A stretch of DNA of 64,000 bases from Enoplosus armatus (taxonomy: Eukaryota; Chordata; Actinopteri; Centrarchiformes; Enoplosidae), in assembly GCF_043641665.1 (NCBI RefSeq), contig NC_092180.1:8363891-8427890 (forward strand). Reading direction: 5' to 3'. The translations under genes and the position numbers were made by a program. Below are positions 13,361 through 26,400 of the stretch, one piece after another (within the stretch, counting starts at the first letter, position 1; every line of letters starts with the position of its first letter). The notes below the pieces were generated by a model. That model saw nothing but the letters and a program-made list of their open reading frames with translations, did not search any database and was not told where the DNA came from.

Positions 13361-16300
13361 GTGAGCAGAAATCAAGCTCATGAAAAAAAACTTTTCGGCT
13401 TTAAATTCCATAGTGAATGACTCACTCACTCACATACACACAGTGGCAGCAGTGTAACTGTAGTTAAACTTTGTCTAAAATGTAAGGTGACTCAGCACTC
13501 CCCCAGCCTTATGTAAGACTCCGAAGGAGACACTGCACTCCTCGGTGCTTGTGGGCTATTAAAACTTTGTCATGTCATGGTCCATAAAACTATAAATATA
13601 TTTTATATTTCGAAATATCATGTGTATTATTAACATTTCAATTTAGAAATCTTCACACCTTATTTGAACGTTTTTGCATACTGTATGTATAATAATCCAC
13701 TATGCAAATAAGTAGGGATGCTAGATGCCCTGCTCCCAATCTGAGTCCTTTAATATTGGGTATCTGCTAATACAGAGTCCGATCTGATACTTTTATTTAC
13801 TTAAGTGTTGACAAAGTATGTATATGACACATTGAAGAACAGCTGTTGCCTACTAGATCTGACACACCCTATTTTCACATTACTTTATCCAAGTACTGAA
13901 GATCCTGGTTCAAAACTACATGAAAATCAAAACTAAAAGTTTATGATTACTGATCTTGTATAAATGCATGTTTAAGACTCTCAACAATCTCACAAACAAT
14001 CTTTGACTGAGTACAGATATTGACTGCAGAGAGCATTTCAACCAGAGGACAAATAAAAATTTTGCCTGTCGTCAAGTTACTCACAGAATCAACATTAATT
14101 AGCAACATTTGATATAACCTGCCACTGGCGATGTTTGTCATTTCAACTGGTGAAAGCGCAGTTTAGTGCCAGCTAAAAATGAGGAACTATTACCTGAATG
14201 TTGTGTGCGTGTTGTACAAGAACAATGGGAGATAAGAGATTCGTTAGCATTGGAGTATAGTGAAACAGTGTATTTTGCCAACCATAGTGTCTGAAGTCAG
14301 AGTCGCTGACTGGTGCGCCTAAATAATTTGTCACATTCACACACTCTAATTTTCATTTGGATATGCAGCGAGAAGCTCGCACTGTAGAGCCCGGCTGTCC
14401 CGAAGGAGAGCGGCGCTGCAACACAAGCAGGCTGAGGAGGATAAAACATGGCTTTATTTTAGCTGATACCAATCCTCTAAAATATGCCCGGATGGGCCCC
14501 GATGAAATCGGCTCGGAACATCTCTACAAATTACTTAGCACGGCATTTCACGGGTCCTTACTTATTGTGATTACTTTACATGGACTGCAATGACACAGTA
14601 CTGTATGCGGACACATAGCTATCAAACACACTCATTGCATTGTGGCATTGTATAATAAGAGCTTTATAATGCCACGTACACATATGAAGTTCATTTATAC
14701 TGTTCAGTATACGGCTCAGTTGTGAGCATAAACTAGCAAGCCAATAGAGTATTGTTAATGTTGTTGCTACTGATGAACTAGAGAGCTGACATCACATTGG
14801 TATAAATTGCTAATTAGGTCTCTACAGGGCTGAAAGACTGCAGAGAATATGTGCCTGTGTTCCTAATAGTTCTTATTTCCCTTCAACTCTCCCACCAGGT
14901 GTCCTTCTCCTCCCGTATTCCAGTGGCATTTCCTACAGGTGATGCCAACTCGCTGAGTAAAAACATCCTGATGTACGCCTGCACTTTGACTGAGGGTGAG
15001 AGTGCTGGGGCAGGGGAGCAGGGAAGAATGGTCCAACGGATCTCCCACTCTGCTTCAATCTCCGCCAGCCTGGGTTCACCCGCCCTGGCCCCCTCTTCCA
15101 ACTCTCGCCCTGGCATCAGTCCTGCTGTCATGATGGTCTCCAAGCATGTTGACGGATCTCTCAACCAGGTAAAACACTGTTAGGAACAAAGTTGACAGAT
15201 GCACAATTTTTCTGTCAGTGTCAGTGTATGCATGTTTTCGTGAATGACCACTGCTGACCAAGGTGTAATCAAAAACTATTCTTTCATTTCATATCATAAA
15301 TTAATTAATTCATTCATTCATTGTATGTTAGTGTGTATTCAGCCTTGCCAGCCCTCACTAAATCATTTGGTTCTCTCTGCAGTGGGCAGTGACATTTGCT
15401 GAGCGCTCCGCCTTCTCCAACGTATTGACCGTATCTCACAAGTTCCGGTACTGTGGCCACCGCTTCCATCTGAACGACCAATCCTGCCACACAGTGCTGC
15501 CACTGCTGCTGACGTCCTCTCACCATAATGCTCTGCTCACCCCTCCCTCAGCCCCTGGCAGCCTGGAAGGAGAGCAGCCTCACACCTTTCCCCTACCAAA
15601 GGGACTTCCCAGGTATAGAACAGAGGGAAGGCTGAGAAAGAGAAGGGAGGCAGTAAATAAGTGAGGGATGGGAAGAAGACAGAATAGGCAAGGAGCACAT
15701 GGTTGAAATGACATAGATGCTGCTTGTTGTGACACGCTGTAACACGCTTTCATAAATGGTGGTCTTGTCCTCTGCATTAAACAGGAGTTCTAACGATGCA
15801 TTACTTTTCCATTAGCAGGAAGCAGCTCCGTAATGCAGCTACAAGGACCTTCCATGACCCCAACGCCATCTACAGTGAGCTGATCTTGTGGAGGGTGGAC
15901 CACATTGGACCCCTGTCCTGCACTGGAGGGGTCTCTGAACTGGCCCGTATCAACTCTCTGCACACCTCTGCCTTCAGCAATGTTGCTTGGCTACCTACAC
16001 TAGTACCCAGCTCTGTACTTGGTAAACACACCATGCATTTTTAATATGGATGTAAATTTTAACCTTAGTGATGAGTGACATGTTGTTATATATTGTCATG
16101 TTGAAATGTATGCACAGTGTATAATGCAGGACTTTCTTACGAACTTTGTGTTGTGTCCTTCAGGAACTTACTGTAACAGTGCCAGCGCCTGCTTCGTGGC
16201 ATCAGATGGTAAAAACCTGCGTCTCTATCAAGCTGTGGTGGATGCCAGAAAACTACTGGATGAGCTGTCAGATCCTGAAACGTCTGTGAGTGGACACACA

Positions 16301-19300
16301 CACACATGATAATGTTATTGCTCATTGGGATGTGATAATCTCTGAGTCTCATTTCAGTGAATTTTATTTATCTGGGTCTTCATGTGTCACAACGTGGTTC
16401 TTTAAACTTTTTGACACAAAGGACCAGGAATGTAGTCCAATGTAGGACGCTATATTGGAGTGTACATCAACCATAAAACATAACAAATCTGATATAACCA
16501 TTTAAACGTCTGTGAGATTTTTAATAATTTCCTTATAAATGTCACCAAAACAACAACACCTCGTCTATATCAGGCACACAGATCTCAAATTTATTGGAAA
16601 TGTGGCTATGTTGTTATCTCTTGCTTCATAACAACCACCAGCCTACATTACCCTGTACTCCAAATTATAATTTACTTCTAATGCAGAACACTAAATGGAT
16701 AGCTTACCATTTTCTTGTGTGTCTCTATTTAGAAACTGGTTGGCGAAGTGTTCAACATTGTCAGCCAACAGTCGACTGCCAGACCTGGATGTATCATAGA
16801 GTTGGATGTCATCACAAACCAGGTTAGCAGCTGCTCTGTGTTTTTCACACCAACCTCAGATCAGTGGTGGACAGAAATTCAGGGCTTGCAATCTTATCAA
16901 TAGCTATAGTAACCTGTTTGATGCTATTTCTATGTGCATCCAGTGTGGCGCCAACACCCAGCTGCTGCATGTCTTCCAAGAGGACTTCATTCTAGGTTAC
17001 AAGCCCCAGAAAGAACCAGAAGCATACATGCCCACCTTTCCACCTGGTGAAGGTATAGCACACTGATAAATGAATACTCTGTGTAGATTTGTTTCCTAAT
17101 ACTTTTTCAAACCTGATTGTCATTAGAAGATAATGTAATTATTTTTATAATTACTATATCCAGATTACCAACCTGCTCCATTCTCTGAGAAGTTCTTCCT
17201 GGTGGTGATAGAAAAGGATCTTAACAGGAACTCAGTCCTGCAAATGTGGCACCTGCACCTCAAGTCCGTGCAGGCCTGTGTTGGTAAGTGTTGAGTGCAC
17301 ACAGCTGAGCAGTTACTTCTGCATGAAAGCATGGATTTTAAATGTGAAGCCTGCCTTTTTATCTACAACAAACTGCCTTCACTGAGGTGTTGGCCAGCTG
17401 TAATATTCCTGTGTCTCTGTGTCCAGATGAGCCGAGCCCAGATTATAGCTTCCAGAGCCAGCTAATGGTTCCCAATCAAGTTGTGAATGCTGACTCGTCT
17501 CCAGAGACCTCTCCTATCAGACCCCTGCCACGCTCAGCCTCTACAGCCAACTTGCAATCAGCCAGCAAACTCATCCTCAGCTCCAAGCTGGTGTACAGCA
17601 AGAGGCTCGACCTGCCCCACGGGGTGGAGGTTACCAGGGCCACCCCCTCTGCAGGTTGGGATAGGCACACAGTTGTCACACATATGACTCACACCATCTT
17701 GTTTTTGCCAAATTTTTCCAAGGGTGACTAGGCATTTTTAAATCAGGTTAGGCAGATTCCAAGAAGTACCTAGAAATTTGTCACATGTTATGTAGAAAGT
17801 AAGAAACCAAGAAATCGGGTTAATGCAAGAAGTCTCAGAATGTGTTTACATGCTTTGGAATAACCTGCTGGAAATGTTCTCAGTTTTTGTTCTGCCTCTT
17901 CTTTCTGCTAGGTCATCTGAGTTCCTCCTCTATCTACCCTGTGTGCCTGGCTCCGTACCTGATTGTTACTACCTGCTCTGACTCTCGCGTGCGGTTCTGG
18001 CACTGTGATGTGGAGGGTGGTGACGGGTATAGCGAGAATGACCACGACAACCGTGTGTACCGCTGGGAGCCCTGGGCCCTGATGAATGAGGAGGAAGACA
18101 ACAACAGTGCTGTCTGTGTGTCAGGACGACCTGTAGCTGTGTCCTGCTCTTACACCGGCAGGCTGGCCGTGGCCTTTAAAAAGCCACGACAAGGACAGGT
18201 AGGGAATTAGAATTTGGCTTTGTAATGGTGTTTTCAGTGTATTGAACCAAAAGTCCTATAGCGATGTGGGAATTTATTTGCAATCATGTTGAGGTGGAAA
18301 ATTGCAATAAAAATGTAAATGCAGTGACATCGTTTGGCTGTATATCCTGGATCCTCCAAAAATAGATAACAATTCCATATATCAGCATATTAATGCATAT
18401 TTATGTAAAGTGGAGAATGGTGAGGTAGGAACTACATTAAATAAACATGTCCATTATGCATTAAACATTACATGTGTGTTTAAAATCTGTGTCATTGATG
18501 AAAAGGAAGTGATATAGCTACTCTATATTTAAAGTATGTGGAGCTGGATGTCATTGAACTGAAACTCAGTTAATGCCTATGAACAGCAATCTAGGTTTTC
18601 AGTGTACTTCAGGTTCTGATACAGGATAGAGGTCTGTGAGGTTCAGATTTGACATATTCTAAGAAATCAGACATTTTAAGGTAGCTCTCATCTTGTCCTC
18701 AGCTGCAGGGTTCTGGAGAGGACTTCTCTATGCATGTGTCCATCTATGAGTGTGAGTCTACTGGTGGCTCAGAGTGGGTGTTAGAGCAAACTCTCCACCT
18801 GGATGACTTTACCAGACCCTCGTCAACCCTGGATCCAAGAGTCAGTGTGGACTCCAACCTCTTTGTCTACAGCAGGTCAGGAGGGCACTGCTTGTGTGTT
18901 TGCATCATATTCTGTCAGTCCCTGTATGTTTACCAGTATGGGTGTCTCATAAGTTACTCATTTTCTCCATGCCAGGTCTGACCTGTACATGAGCAGGGAC
19001 CATAGCTCCCCCAACATTAAGCACTACGTCCACCTGGACTGGCTGTCAAAGGAGGATGGATCTCACATCCTCACTGTGGGAGTTGGATCCAACATTCTCA
19101 TGTACGGCCGAATCTCCGGCATGGTCAATGAACAGACTAGCAGCAAGGAGGGGGTGGCTGTTATTACCCTTCCTCTAGGGGGCAGTATCAAACAGGGGAT
19201 CCGCTCACGCTGGATCCTGCTTCGGACCGTGGACCTCCTGTCCTCCGTGGACGGCACACCGTCTCTGCCAGTGTCCTTGTCCTGGGTGAGGGACGGCATC

Positions 19301-20440
19301 CTGGTGGTGGGCATGGACTGTGAAATGCACGTGTATGCCCAGTGGCATCAGGACAAGAAGCCTGGGGAGGGAGAGGAGGGCAACCTATCATCTGCAGACA
19401 TTGCTGGAGGTCAAACCATAGGTTCCTCATCAGCCTTTGAAGGGAGAGCCAGGTCTAAGAGTGTGTTTGAAGGGAATACTGCAGTGGATGAGGCCCTTCG
19501 TGCCCCTGCAGGACTTCAGGAAGGGGGACTGTTTGAGGCAGCTCACTCCCTGTCCCCGACTCTACCCCAGTACCATCCCACCCAGCTGCTGGAACTCATG
19601 GACCTGGGCAAGGTTCGCCGTGCCAAGGTGAGTTTGTTTCTGCCTCATTCAGTGACTTATTTAAAGCTCTCATTTATTGAATAAAGAAGTTTAATAATTG
19701 CCTCTCACCTTTTCTGGTGACAAATGGCCACAGACACTATCTACTAGATAATCAGGGATTTGTGATGAGCTCATCTAATCCACAGTTTTGTATGCGCTGT
19801 ATAACTCATTGCTCCTATATGCATCAGGCCATCCTCGCTCACCTGGTGAAGTGTATTGCCGGAGAAGTTGCTGTGGTGAGGGATGTGGAGGCAGGTGAGG
19901 GCGGAGCCAGGAGACATCTGTCCCGGACCATCAGCGTGACTGGCAGCACAGCAAAAGACACCATTGTGGCTGGCCGCGATGGGGGCAGGGACTACACAGA
20001 GATCAACTCTATCCCTCCCTTGCCCCTCTACTCCCTTATGTTGGCTGACCTAGACACTTCGTACAAGGGGGCAGAAGAGGGTGCTAAGGGAGCTAAGGTG
20101 GCTGACGGTGAGGGAGCGCAGAAGTCTGCAGAGGACCAGTATTCTGACCTCTTCCAGGTAGGTAGAGTTAAGAAAGCTCTGATTTTCTTTTTAAAGGTTT
20201 AGTCCACTGATAGGTTTAACTCCTTTCCTCCTGTTTTAACAGGTGGCAACAGTTACCACAGATGACTTTGTGAATTTTGCCACCGACAAACCAGAGAAGA
20301 AGTCTCGAGTTATCAACCTCTCTCAATATGGACCGACCTACTTTGGACCAGAGCATGCTCAGGTATTGCAGTATTTTTTAGAGGGAGTTTCCATTAACCA
20401 AAAAAAAAAATCCACAGATAATGTAAGCTATTTATGAAAA

Positions 20441-20487
<47 letters not shown>

Positions 20488-23400
20488 CTGTTAATAGGGT
20501 GGTAACAGCTTGGTAATAACAGGTTAATGATGGTAACAGTAAAGTACAATAATAACCATTCAATATCTTGTTAACAACAATAACAATATTGTGGTACGGG
20601 TAGTAATGGGGAGGAAACATGACAGTCATAACATGGTAAGAAAAATAGACTGTGATGTAATAATGTATTATGTATAATAGACTGTAATGTAATGTGTAAT
20701 AATAGACTGGGTAATATTTAACAGTACAGTAATGACTCACATTGTAAATCAGTACTGTACACACTGATGAAACCTTTCAATCTGTTGTGGCTCTCCTTGA
20801 CTCACTTTCTTCCTACGTGTGTCCAGGTATTGTCCAGTCACCTCATGCATTCCAGCCTACCAGGACTGACCAGACTAGAGCAGATGTTCTTGGTGGCCTT
20901 GGCTGATACTGTTGCAACCACCAGTGCTGAGGTCGCTAGCTCCACTGATCAACAGTACACAGGTCCGTTTATATGTTTGTGTGTTTAGGTTACAACATTA
21001 TTTGTACAATTATACATTTGTGATATGTACAGTAGATTATGTTATATTATATATTAACATAAAGTAAATATAATATATTGCTCCAAGGTTTACTGGGGTT
21101 AGAGACTGTTGTGTCTGTATTCCTTGAATGGGAGTTGTCACCACATTAAAATAAAAATAAAAAATCCAAACCACAATAAACACACTAACTAATATTCTAA
21201 CACGACAGTCAAATAATATCTTTAGGTTACTTCTGATGCTTGATTCTCCTCACAGCTTTCTCTGTATTATACATCTTTTCATCTATCAAAATAGTTATAC
21301 CGGTTTGCTGACCTCTTCTCATTTTTGTAGCGTCCACACAAGTGTCGAAATTCTTTCATGTATATTAATCCTCCCTATTGAAGTGTCCTTGAGCGAGAGC
21401 TGACCAGCTGTCTCTCTGATCTGTCAGGGAAGAGGACGAGCAAGAATTTTTCCTTCGCAGATGAATAAATTATTGCCTCATTGTGTATAATGTACTTTGT
21501 ATGAAAGATATATGATGCGCACATACTTGCAGAATAGGCCTGTATTGCAATTTGGCGTGTTGGCCCGCCTCATTGTCTATCATTCCACTAACTGTGACCC
21601 TTGGTAAGTGATAATATTGTATTAAAGTTGACTAAAGGTTATAGACATAAAAGCTAAGTGTTCCTGGATGTAGTTCCAGGCATCAAATCTTTATTAAGAT
21701 AAACAACAGTGCTTATACTATGCCTCTTTAACTGTATATAAACAGGCACTGCACCTTTTCCACTATCTTTGTCTTTTTTCTCCAATTTTCCATCATATTT
21801 ATTTAGTCTTTTGAGAGGAAGACATTAGCAGGTTGTTCCAGGGCTAAGTACAGACAGAGAGGGTAAGAAGGTTCAAGGACAAGAGACACAGTCTGACAGG
21901 ATCACATGAACTCCAGTGATACTGGAGTGTTAAAGGGTTTTGCTTTCTGGCTGCCATTTTAATAGAGTGGTTGGTGGAATAACAGTGACAAAGCTGACAG
22001 CTCCCTGGTGTTGTGTTTGTGTAGGTGCTGAGGCTCTAGATGAGTGCGGACTGAGGTACCTGCTGGCCATGCGTCTTCATACCTGCCTGCTCACCTCTCT
22101 GCCCCCCCTCTACCGTATGCAGCTGCTCCACCAGGGTAAAACACACTGCACACCATACTGCTGCTGTGACACATAACTGTATATATAATGTTGTTTTGAT
22201 AATAATAATAATACCACTATATTGTCATTTTGTGGCTATGAGGTATAGATTACTAGTGCATTTAATCTTGCGAATGAACTTCAGACATCTTGCTCTCCTT
22301 CTCCCTCTCCCTCTATCTGCCTCTACGACAGGCTTATCAACATGCCACTTTGCATGGGCCTTCCACTCGGAGGCAGAAGAAGAGCTGCTGAACATGATCC
22401 CAGCCATGCAGAGAGGCGACCCACAATGGTCTGAGCTCAGAGCTGTGGGAGTGGGTTGGTGGATACGCAACATCAACACTCTGCGGAAAATGGTGGAGAA
22501 GGTACCAGGACAAATTCAAATTCAAAAATTCAACATTCAAAGGCAGTCTGACGCATTTTTCTCTGTACTAACAAGCTGAAATGTATTTCCTACAAGAAGT
22601 AGTAGTAGTAGAATAATGATAAACACCTGGGATCATTGTAAAGAAAGAGCAATGCAAAGCAAAAACAAGTAGGGAATGTACATTAGTCTTGAACAGTAGC
22701 TAAATAAGTGGAACATTTGTACCGCAGGGTGTGACGATTTGCTGCTTATATTTTGACTCCTTTGTTGTCTTTGAGTGCATTCCACATCATTCCAGCCAAT
22801 AAGTGAAAACTGGAATTATTCAACTAAAAACTGTAATGTTCACGTGTAATTAGATAGGTAAAGCTGCGTTCCAGAGACACAACGACCCTTTAGATGCTGC
22901 TCTGTTCTACTTGGCCATGAAGAAGAAAGCTGTCCTGTGGGGGCTCTTCAGGTGGGACATTGTTTCTGATCTTGAATCAAGTTTCTGTCTGACTTCTTAC
23001 AAAACCTTTATGGGGTACTGAGCTGTGTGGTTTTCTTCTCTCAGGTCTCAGCATGATGAGAAGATGACTCAGTTTTTCAAGAACAACTTCAGTGAAGACC
23101 GTTGGCGAAAGGCAGCTCTGAAAAATGCTTTCTCCCTGCTGGGAAAGCAGCGCTTTGAACAATCTGCTGCCTTCTTCCTGCTGGCTGGATCACTCAAAGA
23201 CGCTATAGAGGTGTGAACAAGCACACACACTTTTACACTCAACAACACACAAGATACACAAACAGAGATACACAGACATAACTCATTACTGTTGAGTCTG
23301 CTCCAACACTCCATTTTCATTTCCGTCACTGTGGAAACTTGGCATAGCCTTGTTTTATTGAAATACAATATAAATTGTGAAGGTGTGTCTGTGTGAGAGT

Positions 23401-26400
23401 TAAATCACTACATCACTAATAGTGCAGATATCTGTTGCTGAGAGAGCTGGGTATTGTGCAGCCTTTAAATCGCATTAGAGAAGTCTAAATTATACTGATA
23501 AGATGCATAAAAAGCCTGCATGGTTTTCCTTGGCCAGGGTTTTCATATCACCCAGTCAAAATATACAGATAGCCAAAAAAAGGAAATAGAAGCGTGAGCT
23601 TTGTGTGCTTCAGGTTGCAGTGGGAATTACTACCTCAAAATTCCTTACATTTCTGCAATTTAATGCTTGCTTACTTACTTACATGTTTTACTTAAACTAC
23701 AGATTTAACCCAGTCTCACCTCTGCTATTATATGTTGTGTAGGTGTTGTTGGAGAAGATGGAGGATCTCCAGTTAGCCATGATAGTAGCAAGGCTGTATG
23801 AGGCTGACTTTGAGAATTCATCCACCTGCCAAGGCCTCCTTCATGAGAAGGTCCTGGGCTGTAACAGGGACGGAAGTGGTTACCACTGTTCCAGACTGCA
23901 CCCTGACCCGTTCCTCCGCAGCATAGCCTACTGGATCATGAAGGATTACACCAGAGCGCTGGACACACTGTTGGAGCGAATCCCCAAAGAGGATGACGAG
24001 AACCCTGGTTAGTTGGTTGCAGACATTTCAGTCAGTATTACACATCAAACCCTGTATGCTTTGCTCATTATTTGCACTGTGTGCTATGATTAAAGGCTTT
24101 TCTTTTTCTTCTCCCTTTTATTCACCCCTCTGTGTTAGATGTGATGGTGAAATCCTGCAACCCTGTGGTGTTTAGTTTCTATAACTACCTGAGGACACAC
24201 CCTTTGATCATCCGTCGCCACTTTGCAAATGCAGAGGGCACAGCAACAACTGTGGGCCTCACTGCTGAGAAGAGCAGCGCAGATGAGATCAACCTCATAG
24301 AGCGCAAACTGTTCTTCACCACTGCCAATGCACATTTCAAGGTGGGTTCAATAATATGGCCACTCACTCCAATCCAATTCTTCTGATGCAGTTGCGACCT
24401 TTTATCTACCTCTCCTATTACAGTTGTTTAACAGTCTGAAAAATGTTTAATTCCAAAAGTGTTTAGACATGATTTTAATCATATCTAAATCTTCTATAGG
24501 TGGGCTGCCCTGTTCTGGCTCTGGAAGTGCTCTCCAAGATTCCCAAAGTTACCAAGAAATCTGGCTCCTCGCCTCTCAGCAAAGCTTCATCCAAAGCCAA
24601 CTTAAACTCCAGCCAACCCCTGGAAAATGGCACCCAGGGAGGTGCAGACTGGGGCTCCCCAGCAGCCCCTGCCTTTGCCTGGGGAGGAAATGATAGTGTG
24701 GGTGGGTTGGATTGGAGCCAGCCTATGGTCAAGTTGGAGGATGACGGGCTGCAGCTGGACTGGGGAGCTGACAAGGAAGATGATGAAGATGAGGATGATG
24801 ATGGTGGTCTGACCATGAAGAAACCTGAGGCTGAAACCAAAACAGACGGCGTATCAGAGAGTGGCGGCTCCAAACTGCAGAGAGAGAACTCACAGGTAGG
24901 AATATACAGAATATATGTTAGAACAATTGCAAATACTGGAATGATCATAGGATAGGATGATACACATACTTGAAACATTAAATATTTCTTTATTTTAAAT
25001 CTCCCCTAAAATAAAAACGTTTATTAAGTTATTTCTAACCCATTGCAAAGTTCAGTTTTAATTTATAAACTTGAACCTGTTTCACACTCAGTCATTTTGA
25101 TGCTATGTGAAGACAAATCCTGTCCTAGGTCAGTTTGTGTGCTGGATATATTGGGATTTAGGGCCAATGTCTGATTCACAACCAAAAGTTTTGCGTGCAT
25201 GTGAAACTCATTTGGATTTAACATCTCAGACAAAAGTAGCTGAACTGGCATGACACTGGACCAGGAGGGGTTTAAATGTGTTAGGAGATTAGACTTACTG
25301 TAAGACCTCAATCGTTGCCATAAATATGACCCATACGGAGGTCTTGACCCTGTAATCCATCTAAGAGTATCTTTCTGAAAGGTTCTTAATGGAATTCACA
25401 TTAGGAATTTGCAAGATAAAGCCTCACTATGTTAAAAGAAATAGGTTTCTTTTGGTGAAGTCTGCATCGAGAACAGACTCTCTGGAAGCCTGCAGAAAGT
25501 GTGCTTGATGCCCCCTGGCAGATTTGAATGTGAATTTAGAGGCTGTAAGCACAGGAATGCTCACACAAGTTCAGAAAAGTGCAGGCCTTTTTCTTTAACT
25601 CACTCTCATATGTTTCAGGGTGAGTCAGAGGTGGACGTGATAGCAGAGCAGCTGAAGTTCCGTGCCTGTCTGAAGATCCTGATGACAGAGCTGCGTACGC
25701 TGGCCACAGGCTTTGAAGTGGATGGAGGAAAGCTCCGCTTTCAGCTCTACAGTTGGCTGGAGAAGGAGATCGCAGCCATGCATACGATCTGCAACTACAA
25801 GGTACACTTTGATAAGATTTGATGTAGTCTATGCAACTTTATGTTCTCTTGTGCAGTACTTGGTATTAGCAAGAGTGTTTTTTTCTTCCTGGTTGACGAG
25901 AGTTATTCATCTTAAATTTTGTTAACACAAAGGTGGAGGGGAAGGACGAAGATTCAGAGGTGGAGCATTGGGGAGAGCGTACAGCATCAGTGGACATACC
26001 AGACGAGGCCCTGGAGCATACAGAGGCCGGGGCCTACGAGCGTCACCAGACGGAGCGACGTCGTCTTCAGGCCAAGCAGCAGCACTCTGAGAGGCGCAAG
26101 GCGTGGCTGAGGAAGAACCAGGCCCTGCTGAGGGTGTTTCTGTCCTACTGTAGCCTTCATGGAGCCAAAGGAGGAGGAGTCACCTCTGTTCGCATGGAGC
26201 TTCTGTTCCTTCTGCAGGAGAGCCAGCAGGTACACACACACTCATATACACATGTATGTAACATAATTCTACTTGATTAATGCAAAATAATCTCTCCAGC
26301 AAAAGCAAATCTACATCTTCTTGTCCCACTCTGTAGGAAACCACATTTAAGCAGCTGCAGTCTCCTCTGCCTCTGCCTACTACACTGCCTCTGCTAACAG

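Noticed and set aside
22856..22857. Alternative acceptor for dmxl2 exon 28
   Set aside because: Splicing there gives the wrong frame; the AG at 22852-22853 restores KAAFQRHNDPLDAALFY.
24475..24978. 167-codon minus-strand frame opposite dmxl2 exon 32
   Set aside because: It is rich in serine runs produced by antisense reading of the acidic GAT/GAG stretch; the plus strand has the real exon.
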